Positions 41,292 to 52,146 are shown, counted from the stretch's first letter. The stretch: DNA of 64,000 nt from Symbiodinium sp. CCMP2592 (GCA_905221615.1 CAJNDT010003068.1:319265-383264), one strand, 5' to 3'. The notes: a model not told the origin generated them from the sequence alone. Translations and numbers: made by a program.

Positions 41292-41385
41292 CTTCTTACC
41301 TTTGGTTAGTAGGGAATGGAGGAATGGGGTACTATGATAACCAGTATTACTACCATTCTCCCATTCCCTACTAACCAAAGGTAAG
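41292..41385. mobile_element. Foldback hairpin, family G
   Basis: Arms CTTACCTTTGGTTAGTAGGG and CCCTACTAACCAAAGGTAAG. TCTT-like sequence on both sides may be a duplication. Confidence 0.75.
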
Positions 41386-41640
41386 TCTTTGGTCTTTGAG
41401 GGTCTTGGTTTGAAGGCGGGGGCCTGCCATTATAGCAAGGGTCGTCGAAGACATGCAGACAGGTTTGTAGGCGGTTTACACAGATTTACCCGAGACCCCA
41501 AGCCCTCCAATTCAAAACTTCACAAAGCTCTTCCCCTCTCAGCTTCCGTGCACGAGCGAGTGTTGTCAACGTTGGTTTTGCTTTCGGCTTTTGGAGGGTT
41601 TAGAGAATTAAGGCGCTCCAGGTTTAGGTTCAGAATGCTT

Positions 41641-41745
41641 TACCTGGAGTCTCCATTGTAGTTCCTTTTTTGGGTTAACCAGTTTTATGGTTAGGATCCT
41701 ATAATAGAGATTTTGGTTAACCAAGAAAAAGGAACTACAATAGGT
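41641..41745. mobile_element. Foldback hairpin, family C
   Basis: Arms AGTCTCCATTGTAGTTCCTT and AAGGAACTACAATAGG; TAGGATCCTA centre. It is directly followed by a family G hairpin at 41748. Confidence 0.75.
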
Positions 41746-41747
41746 TC

Positions 41748-41838
41748 TTACCTTTGGTTAGTAGGGAATGGAGGAATGGGGTACTATTATAACTACTATT
41801 ACTACCATTCTTCCATTCCCTACTAACCAAAAGTAAGG
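41748..41838. mobile_element. Foldback hairpin, family G
   Basis: Arms TTACCTTTGGTTAGTAGGGA and TCCCTACTAACCAAAAGTAA. Very similar to the copy 450 bp upstream, so a recent copy or a local duplication. Confidence 0.75.
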
Positions 41839-42353
41839 ATTTAGGTTTAGGATGGTTTAGGGCTCAAAAGCGATGGTTTGCCAGGGTTTGGGGCTCCCGA
41901 CAGCTTAACTTTACTCTGTACCCATCTTCACCCAACCCCCTGAACCGCTTCTTCGAAAAAGGAGCAGAGGTCGCAAATTTGAGGATGGACCTGCAAACTC
42001 AACGCTCGGAACGAGCAGCTCTTAATATAGCGAAGAAGGAACTAAAGCAAGTAGTGGTAGGTTGAAATACGTTCTAGGGCCTGTAGGGTTTATAGGGCCT
42101 GTAGGGTTTTAATGCTAGTCTCTCATCGCAGCACGCCCTTGTGAAGGATTGAGCCTGATCCAGACAAAACCCGAAATCCTGAAAAAAACGCTGAACCCCT
42201 ACCCGACAAACGCCAAATCACATTACAGCTCTACCTAAAGCCTAAACCCCCCAAAGTAGGTAAACTAATACCCCGATACCTGCCAAAGGGCCATTCTACG
42301 TACTTCCGGGGTCCACGTAATGTCTAACATGGTAGAAACTGGTCTACTACACC

Positions 42354-42549
42354 TTGAGCCTTGTACCCTCATACCCTGAAACCCCGAAGCCTGAACCATG
42401 GCAGACTGAAGCCCTGCTCAGCTGCACTAAACACCATCCTCCCATCCCAATATTCTCAAACCGCCAGATCCATAGGAAGCAGTATTCAGCATTCCTCGGC
42501 TCAGAATCGGAAGCCCCAGAAACCTCTAGCGATGTCAACGAGATCTTCT
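42354..42549 (+). CDS. Probable exon ending at a GTAAGT donor
   Basis: 65 codons open (includes PETPKPEPWQTEALLSCTKH and FLGSESEAPETSSDVNEIFC), ending at GTAAGT at 42550-42555, a strong donor. An overlapping plus-strand frame and a minus-strand frame also exist, but the acidic tail and donor favour this one. No family was recognised. Confidence 0.42.
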
Positions 42550-42839
42550 GTAAGTAAACCGTAGAGGGCTGAATGGCCCTGAGCGTTGAAGTACTTTTTA
42601 TTCTAGGACTTCGGGGGCCTTTTTGAATACCAAAAGCCATAAAATAAGGACGACTTGGACCCTCAGGGTGGGTTGTCTAAAATCCTAACCGACATAACTA
42701 CCATCCTACAACCAAGTACCTCCTTTTTGGGTCCTTTGGACCCTTAACAAAAAGCCGTCGTGGGCTCTCTGGGTTGTCTCTGAGTCCTGCCTCTCCACGC
42801 CGGTCCTCCGGGTGCAAAGCTGTAAGGTCGTGTACCAGA

Positions 42840-42995
42840 CCCAAGAATAACCGAGGAATAAAAAGGGTGCCCTTCTTGGTTTTAAGGGGCTTATAAGGGA
42901 ACCGGAACCCTTAAAAAGGGAATAAGGAATTACTCTAGGTCCTAGTGTAAGTAGTAACTACAAAAAGAACCCCAATACCAAGACCCTCCTTGTAC
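42840..42995. mobile_element. Foldback element, family L
   Basis: GGAATAAAAAGGGTGCCCTT and CTACAAAAAGAACCCCAATA ends around AACCCTTAAAAAGGGAATAA. Confidence 0.45.
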
Positions 42996-43296
42996 GCTCA
43001 AAGAGGGGCATATGCTCCCACATAGTGGGTACTTGAGGTCTAATAGAGGGTAGATGGAGGGTCTAGGTAAGCCTCAAGCCCTAAACCCCCTTTCGACCCC
43101 TTCGAGGAGCTCCCAGACACTCTAGTCTCAGCAGTACTAGGTGTGGATTTCAACAGTCCCCATCATCATGTATGTATAATTTGGACTCTATGGTAAACAA
43201 TAAAGGAAAACTCTTTAAACATGTCCCAATCGATACCTAGCGTAGGCCTTGGCGTCGCCGTAAAGTCCGACCTCCTGGTGTTTAGAAACACTAACA

Positions 43297-43851
43297 ATGC
43301 CAATGCGGAGCCCTGGCGAAGAAGGGGGTTGCAAAGGGTTTAGGGTTTATAGGGCCCTAAACCCCCCTAGGTTCCTACAGACCTATACCATATACTCGAA
43401 ACCCCAAGAGGAAACTGAAATCCTGCTCCGTGCAAAGACCCTGTGTCCCTGGAAACCCTGTAGCCGAATCCTCCACCTCTTGGCTTGGGACCAGTACTTA
43501 CTCTTTAGGGCTTGGTGTTTAATTTCAGGATACAAGGTTTCGGGTCTAGGGCCCCTGTCACCTCCACATATTCGAAAATGGGGCGTAGGGTTTCTTGACG
43601 TTAAGACCCCACCAGAAAAGTGGGTCGGCAAATTTTCGGCCAAGACCACCCATTGAGGATCTCTCCTTCCCTCCTCTTCTCCACATTTCTCTACCGAGCG
43701 AGATTCGGATTCAGGCTGTGTCTCTGAACCCTGCACTCCTGCTTCTTCAGATCATGCAGCCGCGCGACCTGGACACGGTGGCTTTCAGTATGGCTTCAGG
43801 CCAGATGTCCTGCCCTACCCTGAAGTCCAGTACAAGTTTTGGCAAAAGTGA
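43297..43851 (+). CDS. Probable coding region with one in-frame TGA
   Basis: The plus-strand frame is open for 119 codons (43297-43656) and, after TGA at 43654-43656, for another 64 codons to TGA 43849-43851. The second part (STERDSDSGCVSEPCTPASS then FQYGFRPDVLPYPEVQYKFW) is strongly coding-like. The first part includes telomere-like sequence near its start and looks coding from about 43383 on. The minus strand is open over 43383-43736 as well. No domain was recognised. Confidence 0.38.
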
Positions 43852-44259
43852 CCAACAGGTAGTGATCGTACAGTCACTGTGCCATAAGGGCCCGCTATTT
43901 CTATGTTAAGAATATTATTCAACTTATTGAGTCGGGGCAGTATAGAACCAAAACCCTGGAGGGTTTACTATTCTGAGTCGGGGCAGTATAGAATCAGAAC
44001 CAAAACCCACCAAAACCCTTACACCCTCCATGGTTTGATAAGGGCTAGCTTTCCCAAAGGGTCCTATGTACAGTTATGGGGAATACTTCTCCAAATCATC
44101 ATAGTAATTCCTAATATAGAAACCCTACATTCTACTGTATCGCTACCTTGGACCCAATGGCTTTGTCATTCTTCAGCCGAAAAACGTTCGGAGCGACCAG
44201 GGTAGGCTCCCCCGGGGTTCTGCTGTTGGGGATTTTCCGGTTTTGGGGGGCTTTATTCA

Positions 44260-44353
44260 TACCTTAAGCCGGAACAACCTACCTTTTTAAGGACTTATAT
44301 AAGGAAATCATACTAAGGAACCCTAAAAAGGTAGGTTATTCCGGCTTAAGGTA
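44260..44353. mobile_element. Foldback hairpin, family E
   Basis: Arms TACCTTAAGCCGGAACAACC and GGTTATTCCGGCTTAAGGTA around ATATAAGGAAATCATACTAA. Copies near 54.54, 56.43, 61.01 and 61.43 kb share ACCTACCTTTTTAGGGTTCC. Confidence 0.78.
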
Positions 44354-44528
44354 GGGCCCTAAACCCGACACCCTAAAAAACCCTAAAGCCCTCAACCCTA
44401 TATCCCTAAAGCCCTAAAATCCTAGAGTTTTTGTCGAGGACTGGGCCCTTGTGGCACTTTCAAAGGTTTCGGGATACAGATTCATCTGGGGTTCGACGTC
44501 TTCTCTTGTCACTACAAAACAGTCTTGA

Positions 44529-44670
44529 GTAGGGCCCCAAAAAAGTATATAAGCAAAAATAAGGATAGGGATATCACACATCAACCCCCTTAAAAGGAAG
44601 CCCAATAAGGTAGGGATATCACCACAAACATGCTTATGCTTATGTGCTTTTTGGGGGTCCCTAACTGAGG
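44529..44670. mobile_element. Foldback hairpin, family M
   Basis: GGGCCCCAAAAAAGTATATA and GCTTATGTGCTTTTTGGGGG ends with AGGGATATCACAC and GGTAGGGATATCACC inside. A close copy lies at 63615-63742. Confidence 0.65.
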
Positions 44671-44859
44671 GCGACACTGCCTTCCGGATATCAGCACAGA
44701 GGGCCGCTGCCTTCGGCGGCAGAGCAGGGATGGATGGTCGTAGTAGGAACTTTCAACAGAGGCATGCATAGGAGTGGTAGCCACAGCGTGATAGCCATTC
44801 AGCTACGAAACATGACATGCCAAACCCTAAAGCTTCACAAAGCCTACGAAACATCCTAA

Positions 44860-44965
44860 GATAGAGGCCTCAGTAATAAGAACAGGGTTTTGGGGGCCCA
44901 CTACACTATAGTTCCAATAAGGAACCCCCCAAAAAATAGTATTGGTAATTATCTCGGCCCCCCTT
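44860..44965. mobile_element. Foldback hairpin, family D
   Basis: GAGGCCTCAGTAATAAGAAC and GGTAATTATCTCGGCCCCCC arms, GGGTTTTGGGGG and CCCCCCAAAA inner pair. Confidence 0.68.
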
Positions 44966-45301
44966 TTATGTTCTTATAATGGCCATTATGATCATTGTAG
45001 TAGCCCTCATAGACCCCCGTTGAAGGAACCCTTTAATGATCCTCGCCTCCGGTGAGGAGTTGAGGTAGGTCGTAGCATTTGCATCATCTTTCAGAATCCG
45101 CCTGCCTCGGCTTGTCAGCTGCCTCTTTCAAAGTGGGGTTAAGGGTTAAGATTTAAGGGCTAAGGGTTAAGATTTGAGGATTTAGGGTTTAGGGTTGAGA
45201 TTTAAGGATTTATAAGGGTTTGGGGTTTGGAGTTGATAAGGGTTTATGGGAAAGACCTGCCCGAACCACTAGGACCCTTTGGGTCTTGCTGATGTGCGGA
45301 C

Positions 45302-45577
45302 ATGCGTATGGCGTTCTTGTTGGGAGGGGGGGGAACCCCGAGACACTCTACACCTACCATGCCCTACTATACCCTAACCCTCACCCCACTCAACCCTAAA
45401 CCCCAGGTTCAGGATCACGGCATGGGCCTCGAGAGTGTGGATCTTCTCCCGTTTTCATGGTTTGAAGATCTCAAGGATAGTCGAGTCTGCTTAATTTGCA
45501 CTATCACAACCTGTCACCTTCCATGTGAACTCGGTTCCATCCTGCGTGCTGCCATCTGCATGGGTCCTGGGCTCTGA
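45302..45577 (+). CDS. Possible coding segment
   Basis: 91-codon frame with the coding-like part after CCCCAG at 45403 (QDHGMGLESVDLLPFSWFED then LKDSRVCLICTITTCHLPCE). No domain was recognised; the first third is telomere-like. Confidence 0.3.
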   Translation: MRMAFLLGGGGTPRHSTPTMPYYTLTLTPLNPKPQVQDHGMGLESVDLLPFSWFEDLKDSRVCLICTITTCHLPCELGSILRAAICMGPGL

Positions 45578-45640
45578 GGTTCTGGTGCAGTAGGGAAGGG
45601 AACGATCATGCCCCTAATTACTGCGAACGACACTACTCAA

Positions 45641-45758
45641 AACCTATTATAGTCTCCATTGTAGTTCCGTTTTTGGGTTAACCAACATCTCGATTATAGG
45701 ATCCTAACTAAAAAACTGGTTAACCAAAACAAGGAACTGCAATGGAGACTCTGGGTAC
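45641..45758. mobile_element. Foldback hairpin, family C
   Basis: Arms ATAGTCTCCATTGTAGTTCC and GGAACTGCAATGGAGACTCT; TTTGGGTTAACC pairs with GGTTAACCAAAAC; TAGGATCCTA centre. Confidence 0.78.
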
Positions 45759-46007
45759 TACGTCAACCCTACTCTTCGCCGGTCTGAGATGGCAGCATTG
45801 GCCGACAGGTTGCTGGCGGAAGAAGGCATATCCTGCCGGACGACAACTATGACTTTCCCCTAAACCCTAAACCCCTAAACCCTAAAAAACCCTAATCCCC
45901 TAAACCCTAAACCCTAAAAAACCCTAAACGAGGTTCCGCCGTGTTTTGAGCAGCGTACAGGCAAGGGCCGCAGAAGTCGGAAGAGGAGCAGTCGCACGCC
46001 AAAGGCT

Positions 46008-46149
46008 CAGAGATCCAAATATCCCTAAACTAGGGTATACCTTAGATTATAGGGCCTCAATCTTACGGTTTAAGGTATATTCCTTATAGGGGCCTTAATA
46101 TGATGGTTTAAGGTATATTCCTCAGTTAAGGGATATTGGGATCTCTGGG
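46008..46149. mobile_element. Foldback hairpin, family H
   Basis: Arms CAGAGATCCAAATATCCCTA and AAGGGATATTGGGATCTCTG, with GTTTAAGGTATATTCC twice in the middle, suggesting an internal duplication. Confidence 0.7.
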
Positions 46150-46342
46150 GGCTGCGTTGGAACTACCTGCTCCCTCGTTAACTACGTAGAAGCGGCTGTC
46201 CTGATGACTTCTCAAGTAAGGGTTTCAGGTTTAGGGTTTAGGGGTTAGGGGTTTAGGGGTTTAGGGATTAGGGGCTTCTAGGGTTAAGGTTAAGATTTAA
46301 GGGTTTAGGGTGTAGCTGAGTGGGCAGCAGCTGGATCGCGTA

Positions 46343-46582
46343 TTGACTGGGTGTTTAGGAAACTTCGGGAATGCAAACTTGATGTCAATTAAACAATTCC
46401 AAGCATATCGAGAATCGATAAGCTCACTTGGGGTCGTGCCCAAGGCCCCAGGCCTGTGCGAAAGCATTCTGCGAAGAGTTGCCCAAGCACTTCAATATCG
46501 CCTAATTGGAATCCCTCACCCCGAACCTCATGCAATTTTGGCGTCAGCCTTCAGGGCAGTTCCACATCGACTCGTCGTTTGA
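46343..46582 (+). CDS. Possible coding segment, 79 aa
   Basis: Open frame from a TTG-type start; internal ATG MSIKQFQAYRESISSLGVVP then LCESILRRVAQALQYRLIGI. Helical, balanced composition to TGA. No family was recognised. Confidence 0.35.
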   Translation: MTGCLGNFGNANLMSIKQFQAYRESISSLGVVPKAPGLCESILRRVAQALQYRLIGIPHPEPHAILASAFRAVPHRLVV

Positions 46583-47121
46583 GTGAGGAATACCTGTCTT
46601 GTGTGAAACATCCCAACATCGAATAACCCTTAAACCCTGAACCCTACACCCCAAATCCTAATCCCTCAACCCTAAACCTACAAGGCCTCCGACTGCTTGA
46701 CTCGGAAAGGCAGAATCAGAAGGCACCTCCTTGGATGACGAAGGCTCCGAACGGGCCAGAGCCGTTTCCAGCCTTGAGAGAGGCTTGACTTAACCTAACC
46801 CTAAGGGCTCCGTTAAAGATTCCTTTAAGGGCTCCTTTCAGGAGTTCTTTAAGGTTCGTTTAAGGATTCCTTTAATTGAAAGTTCCTTTTGTTAAGGGCT
46901 GCAGTTACCGAAAAAGTAGGTTACTACTCATGTATTCTGTACCCCAGCAACTTACTACTTAGGTATCCGGAGTTCGAAGGTAACGTTAAGGGATGAGGTT
47001 TCTGAATGATGGTGTACGCTGAGCCTAATTGCGTTGTCATCGAGCCGTTATGGTCCTGAATAGCGGGAATTTAAGGTATAACAGCAGGTAGTTGGGGGCG
47101 TCTAGGTAGGGTTTAGGGTGT

Positions 47122-47222
47122 CCGGGGAGGTTCATGGGTATTTGGATATAAGTGGGTTATAAGTCCCATAATATGGGTTATATGTATACTTACCCTACTT
47201 ATAACTACCCGTGAACCTGACG
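47122..47222. mobile_element. Foldback hairpin, family B
   Basis: Arms GAGGTTCATGGGTATTTGGA and ATAACTACCCGTGAACCT; centre ATATGGGTTATATGTATAC. It abuts a coding-like segment on its right. Confidence 0.7.
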
Positions 47223-47331
47223 GCGAGGACCTGGTTGAGAACGCTGTCGTGCTTCCAAACAAACAAGTGCTGCATGAAATATATGAGATTCAAGATGCCG
47301 ATGCACGGCGGCATGAAGATCTCGGGGCTTC
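47219..47331 (+). CDS. Probable exon, acidic protein segment
   Basis: Plus-strand open run EDLVENAVVLPNKQVLHEIY followed by EIQDADARRHEDLGAS, then GGGTTTAGGG. The very high Asp/Glu content is far from chance expectation for this DNA. It is probably the same gene as 47405-47755. No family was recognised. Confidence 0.45.
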
Positions 47332-47404
47332 GGGTTTAGGGTTTTAGGGTTTAGGGTTCACGGGTGTGGAGTTTAAGGCTCAGGAGTTTCGGGGTTTAGG
47401 GGTC

Positions 47405-47755
47405 TACCAAAAATTACCAAAACGGCGGCTGCCTTCGTCCACGACAGGACTCCGGGCATCGGAGTCGACGTCGAAGCGGCCCTGGGCATCCTTGAAGAGC
47501 TGCCCCCTGTGCGTATCCTCGCTCGGCAAGTCATGCTCCTTTGCAAGCTGGCCGATGATGGCCTTCTTGGAGGCTCATGGGTAGTTATAAGTGGGGTTAT
47601 AAGTCCCCTGATATGGGTTATAAGTATAATTACCTTACTTATAACTACTCATGAACTTCCAAGTTCGTGAAGAGGATCGTGTCCACGCAGTCTTTCAAGC
47701 CTGCGGCCGACAGACGCTGGGGCTGGAGATCCTTGCTCGGAACTTGCGCCCTTGA
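47405..47755 (+). CDS. Probable exon split by a hairpin element
   Basis: Before the hairpin the frame reads KITKTAAAFVHDRTPGIGVD and continues VEAALGILEELPPVRILARQ then MLLCKLADDG to 47565. After it, REEDRVHAVFQACGRQTLGL and EILARNLRP run to TGA 47753-47755. The removed interval is 100 bp, not a multiple of three, and the frame is kept only if it is cut out. Helical, acidic composition on both sides. This is the best example of a hairpin inside coding sequence. No family was recognised. Confidence 0.5.
47567..47663. mobile_element. Foldback hairpin, family B, inside an exon
   Basis: Arms TTGGAGGCTCATGGGTAGTT and ATAACTACTCATGAACTTCC; flanked by TTC at 47564-47566 and 47664-47666. Centre CTGATATGGGTTATAAG. 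Confidence 0.75.
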
Positions 47756-47982
47756 GAAGCACGGGGCTTTTGTCGGTGTAGGGTTTAGGGTTTTAGGTTT
47801 TGGGTTTAGGGTTTAGGGTTTAATACTGAAACCAAGTATCTGCACGCAGAGCTGGATCTGGTCGTGATAACAGACTCGTAGTCTTTGTCGAAGTTTAGGG
47901 CTAAGGAAGAGCACAGCACTACAGCTCCCTTTCTGCTGCTGGACTCAAGTCTAGCCAGTCGACGATACAGACCCCTCCACCC

Positions 47983-48087
47983 TGAACCTTACCTAGACCC
48001 CGCAACTACCCTCTAATATACCCCAAAATACCCACTATTCAGGGGCCGTAAGGACTCCATTAAAGGGCACTTGGGGGGGTCCTGGTA
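47983..48087. mobile_element. Foldback hairpin, family Q
   Basis: Ends TTACCTAGACCCCGCAACTA and CTTGGGGGGGTCCTGGTAAG with ACCCACTATTCAGG in the centre. Confidence 0.5.
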
Positions 48088-48189
48088 AGTGGCACGCACG
48101 ACACTTTCCTAAGCCTGAATGCCTGGGCCCTATCTAGACCCCGGGTCCGAAAAACTGCTTACTTAGGATGCTACCCTTAAAACCCTAAT

Positions 48190-48295
48190 ATAAGGGCCTT
48201 AAAAACTAGAATAGGGTTTTGGGGCCCACTATATTATAACTATAACAGTAGTAAGGAACCCCCAAAATAGTATGGGTAATTATTGCGGCCCCTAT
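48190..48295. mobile_element. Foldback hairpin, family D
   Basis: ATAAGGGCCTTAAAAACTAG and GGTAATTATTGCGGCCCCTA arms, GGGTTTTGGGG and ACCCCCAAAATA inner pair. Confidence 0.7.
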
Positions 48296-48357
48296 GTTGT
48301 ATTTGTATCGGCGCGGTGGAGTTTGTCTATTAAACTATGATTCCGCAGAACACTAAA

Positions 48358-48516
48358 GACGAGAAGAAACTGAGGCACCCACACAGATACCCTAAGAACC
48401 TTAACGATACAAATGAGGCTGTATCTGAACCCTCCAAAGCCTTCTTTGTCTAGGCCGGCTTCTTCTATGAATTCTGTGCACGAGTCCATGAAAAGAAAAA
48501 CAATTTCGGGGTTCAG
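48358..48516 (+). CDS. Probable exon with in-frame TAG, ends at GTAAGG
   Basis: Open run DEKKLRHPHRYPKNLNDTNE then AVSEPSKAFFV, TAG at 48451-48453, then AGFFYEFCARVHEKKNNFGV in the same frame, ending CAG followed by GTAAGG, a strong donor. Both halves are rich in Lys, Glu and Asp. The minus strand is open too (48292-48489) but lacks such edges. Confidence 0.42.
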
Positions 48517-48519
48517 GTA

Positions 48520-49860
48520 AGGTTCTGGGTTACTCCCATAGGGGACTTTTACCTTAGAGCGGTACCATTAACTCTGAACCCTTAAGACAGACTATAGGTA
48601 CTAAATTGGTACCAGTTACTCTATTTCGTCTCTGCGCCCCACAACCCTCAAATCCTGAATCTTCCGCGTGAAACCCAGGTTCTGAATAATTTCCAGTTTA
48701 AAGTTTGGAGTGTTGAAATTAAACTTTACGTTTCAGGGTTTCCCAGAACATCCAACTCCACCGGAGCATACTTGAGCCCAGGACCTGCAGATATCCCATT
48801 CAACACCGCTCAACCCTTGGAAGCTGCACACGACAACCCTTCGCGACATAGGTCGTAAAGCCACTCAACCCCATCAGCCCTAAATCCTAAGCATTGCAAC
48901 TCTATATACTCGGACTCTGACACCCCAGACGGCCTCACGCCCTCACAACAAAAACATAATAAAGATTCAAATCCTGATCTGTAGACGGAAAGAATTAGGA
49001 GCCTCTCGTAGCTGATCAATCACAAAAAGCCGAAACGACATCCAGCCAAATTCCTACAGCCCCTAAACTCTCGTTACATTCTACAGGCTTTACCTAAATC
49101 CAAGCCCCTGGACTATATGATTTCCACTAGCAAAAACACTCTTGAAGCTGAACCTGGTTCCCGCACCCGACACAGCTGCTTGCAGGCTGTGATGTCGACG
49201 GCCGGCATCCTTCAGTTCGTGGCTCAGGTTGCTGGGGGAGGGGGGCAAGAGGCGGTCGTTGCTTTTTGCAACGAAGAACTTACGGCCTAGGGGGGCTCTA
49301 GGCTTAAGAGGCTTAATGAGCGTGTTGAGGCGACAAACATCTACCTAAACCCTCAAAAGTACGTAAAAGAATGGCCCAAAATCCACAAAAGGCTATTATG
49401 CTACATACCTTTAGGGCTCAGGCAAGATGAAGCTTTGAGAGCTTCAACGGTCTGTCAGGCGATAGTGTTGAAGAACCTGGGACTACTCACGACGAAGCTG
49501 GAACATTCAGCAGGTGACATGAGTTTCTGAAGACCCATTCGATTCTTCTCTAACTCAACATCTCGAAAGCTCTAAAATGAAACCGTATATACCCTAAACC
49601 TGAACCTTTTCAAGCCCAACCCTTAAACCGCCCAGACTGCATGCACACCGCCTTAAAGGCACAAACTCTAAGTTACAAAGCTTTCCACAGACTTTGGCCA
49701 TGCAGGTCCAGCTTGAAGCAGCCCTACGTACTTGTTGTAAGTTCTTATTGGAAGCTCAAATATAGAGCTTATAGGACCCGATGGTTTTGGTAGGTTAAGG
49801 CTACCATATACTGAATGGAAGCCCGACGTCAGCCCCCCCACTGCTGTGTGAGGTTTCGGG
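48520..49860. other. Mixed region, telomere-like pieces and partial hairpins
   Basis: Holds a family J-like inverted element (CTCAAAAGTACGTAAAAGAA to CATACCTTTAGGG, about 49345-49430), telomere-like pieces, and short minus-strand frames (48810-49019, 49668-50090) with no support. Confidence 0.3.
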
Positions 49861-49905
49861 GTTTGCAGGCTTGAGGAATTTAGGGATTGATTGGGTTCAG
49901 GCTGA

Positions 49906-50268
49906 GTGTTGTGGTCCTGCGATTTGAGTGGTGTGGCAGAAACCCCGCGTGGATCGGCATACCCACGACTGCAGGGGGCAATCCCGACACCTCGCTTCTC
50001 GTTCCAAGTGGGCTCGCGCTCGCAAGCCATACAGAAGCTAATATTGAAAGTTGTGGAGCGTTGCGAGGATAAGATACGTTCACTGGACACAGTTGGAATC
50101 TCGAGCCCGACCCGTGGTGTAACACAGCTACAACATTATTGTGTACGAAATGTTCAGGCTTCAATCCAAGCCCCCAAAAAGCTTCGGGCGCAGGTCACTG
50201 TGTCTCAGCCCCCTGCACATGGGCATCTGAGCCTGGCACTTCAGAGTGCGTACGGTGGGTTTCCATAA
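49906..50268 (+). CDS. Possible coding segment, 120 aa
   Basis: Plus-strand frame; the part from about 50000 (GSRSQAIQKLILKVVERCED then KIRSLDTVGISSPTRGVTQL) looks coding and helical. The minus strand (49668-50090, 49880-50164) is also open. No domain was recognised. Confidence 0.33.
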   Translation: MLWSCDLSGVAETPRGSAYPRLQGAIPTPRFSFQVGSRSQAIQKLILKVVERCEDKIRSLDTVGISSPTRGVTQLQHYCVRNVQASIQAPKKLRAQVTVSQPPAHGHLSLALQSAYGGFP

Positions 50269-50404
50269 GGGTAGTATATAATATATTCAAATATCAAAAT
50301 GTTGCGTACTGTCTGTATGGCTTCGGTGGGTTTCCAGGGAAGTCTGGGGTCAAGAGTCTGACTTAAGTTTAGGACCACAGCTTGCAACTCAGTAGGTAAC
50401 CAAG

Positions 50405-50485
50405 TTCTTCTTGTCCTAGCCAGTGTCGCCGTCGAGCAACCAAGATAGGCTTGTCCTAGCCAGTGTTGCCGTCGAGCAGGGCCAC
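50405..50485. repeat. 45-bp tandem duplication
   Basis: TTGTCCTAGCCAGTGTCGCC and TTGTCCTAGCCAGTGTTGCC, each followed by GTCGAGCA, lie about 41-45 bp apart. Confidence 0.75.
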
Positions 50486-50668
50486 TTCTGCACTTTCCGG
50501 CACAAGATCTTTTCGAATTGTGAAATAACAGCTGTTCCTCAATTGCAGCACATTGAGCCCCCAAAATGAAGCCTGAGTCGTCGGATCCTTGATAAAAAGA
50601 CCGATTTCCGAAGCCCACACCGGGACCGTGTGCAAGCTTCAGCCTTAGCCTTATCTGGGGTGTAATAT

Positions 50669-50769
50669 GGGTGGTTGTCAAAATTGTGGGCCCTTTTTGG
50701 GTCCCTATTGTAGTACGGCGCCTAATATTTAGGTTACCCAACAAGGGACCGTCAGTTTGACAACCACCC
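50669..50769. mobile_element. Foldback hairpin, family F, flanked by ATAT
   Basis: Arms GGGTGGTTGTCAAAATTGTG and AGTTTGACAACCACCC. ATAT on both sides. A family D-like left arm (AGGCGCCTTAACAATTAG) follows at once. Confidence 0.7.
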
Positions 50770-51269
50770 ATATAGGCGCCTTAACAATTAGAGCAGGTTT
50801 TTGTTGGTACATCGCAGTTTTGCCAAGATAAGGAATCCATAAGGTCTTTGGCAAGTGTTCAAGCTCTTATATTAGTGTAGCGCAGGCTATACACATGTCT
50901 CGACCCACCACTCCAAATAACCTGACACTCAACACAGAAAATCCTGCATTCGAGACTGCAGCCCTAAACAACCTCAACTCTGTAGGGTTTAGGGTATGCC
51001 ACAGGCTTCAGAGCACCTTAAAGTTGAAAATCGTGACCCTGGATCAGCGGCCCGGTCATCTAGCCCTAAGCCCGCTAAACCCTAAACCCTAAACCCCTCA
51101 ACCCCAAGCCCTAAACCATCAAACAACAAACCCTAATCCACAAACCCCAAACTCGAACCCCTAAACCACAAAGCCTAGACCCTTTCCGAAGGCAAGATAT
51201 CACAAGAGCCTTGGCAGGTCCTGCCCACGCACTGCACGAAGCCGTCATCTTGTCTAAGAGCCTTCGGGT

Positions 51270-51500
51270 CAGTAGGGTTAATGTTCAGGGTTGAGGGTTT
51301 AGGGCTCAAGGATGTTAGGACTCAGAGTTAAGCAGGTTTAATGTTGAGGGTTTAGGGCTTGAGGACGTTAGGATCGAGAGTTGAATAGGCTTCATGTTTA
51401 CGGTTGAGGGTCTAGGGCTTGAGGATGTTAGGATTCAGAGTTAAGTAGGTTTAATGTTTAGGGTTGAGGGTCTAGGGCTTGAGGATGTTAGGATTCGGCA
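51270..51500. repeat. Imperfect repeats of about 70 bp
   Basis: Three to four copies of GGGTTGAGGGTCTAGGGCTT followed by GAGGATGTTAGGATTCAGAG and TAAGTAGGTTTAATGTT. Confidence 0.7.
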
Positions 51501-52094
51501 TACTAACCACCGAAACCACAGACACCTGATCTTCTCAGCTCCCAAACTCCTCCTCGAAATGTTAGACGCTTTGCCTTTCAGTCAGGTCCAAATTCGGTAT
51601 AAGCTTAAAGCCGCAGTAGTCAGTAGTCCCTAGGCCTCAGGATACTCTCAGAGATACTCCAACCTGTATCCTAACATGTAACTACACCCTATAAACACAA
51701 AGCCTGAACCCGAACAACCAAACACCGAGCCCTAAACCCTCAACCCTTAAACCCTGAACCCTAGAGCCCTAAAGCCTAGAACCATAAAAAGGCACCCTCA
51801 TAGGAGCCCTTAAAGGAAGCACGCCTCTGCATTGCCCTCTTGGACCAACTCCCAGAAACTTCGCAAGGAGACCTCTTCGGAGATGGGTTCTGGCAGTCTT
51901 TGGGCTTTAACGGTTTGGGGATTCTGATATAGGCAGCAGGGGAACTAAGAGATCAGGCTTAGCTTGGGGGAATATATGTTGTAGTCTTGAACATGTTGAC
52001 TATTTCGGCAATTTGGTTTATGCTTTAGTGTTAATTGTCCGCTGTAACTTACGGTCGTACGGCTTTCTGGGCTCGGGATATAGAATATATGCTT

Positions 52095-52111
52095 TCTGGG
52101 CTCGGGATCTA

Positions 52112-52142
<31 letters not shown>
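52095..52142. repeat. Short duplication and (TA)n
   Basis: CTTTCTGGGCTCGGGATATA occurs twice 33 bp apart, the second followed by (TA)n. Confidence 0.75.

Positions 52143-52146
<4 letters not shown>

Noticed and set aside
50241-50771. 176-codon minus-strand frame
   Set aside because: It runs through a family F hairpin and the 45-bp duplication, so it is a composite of repeats rather than a gene.
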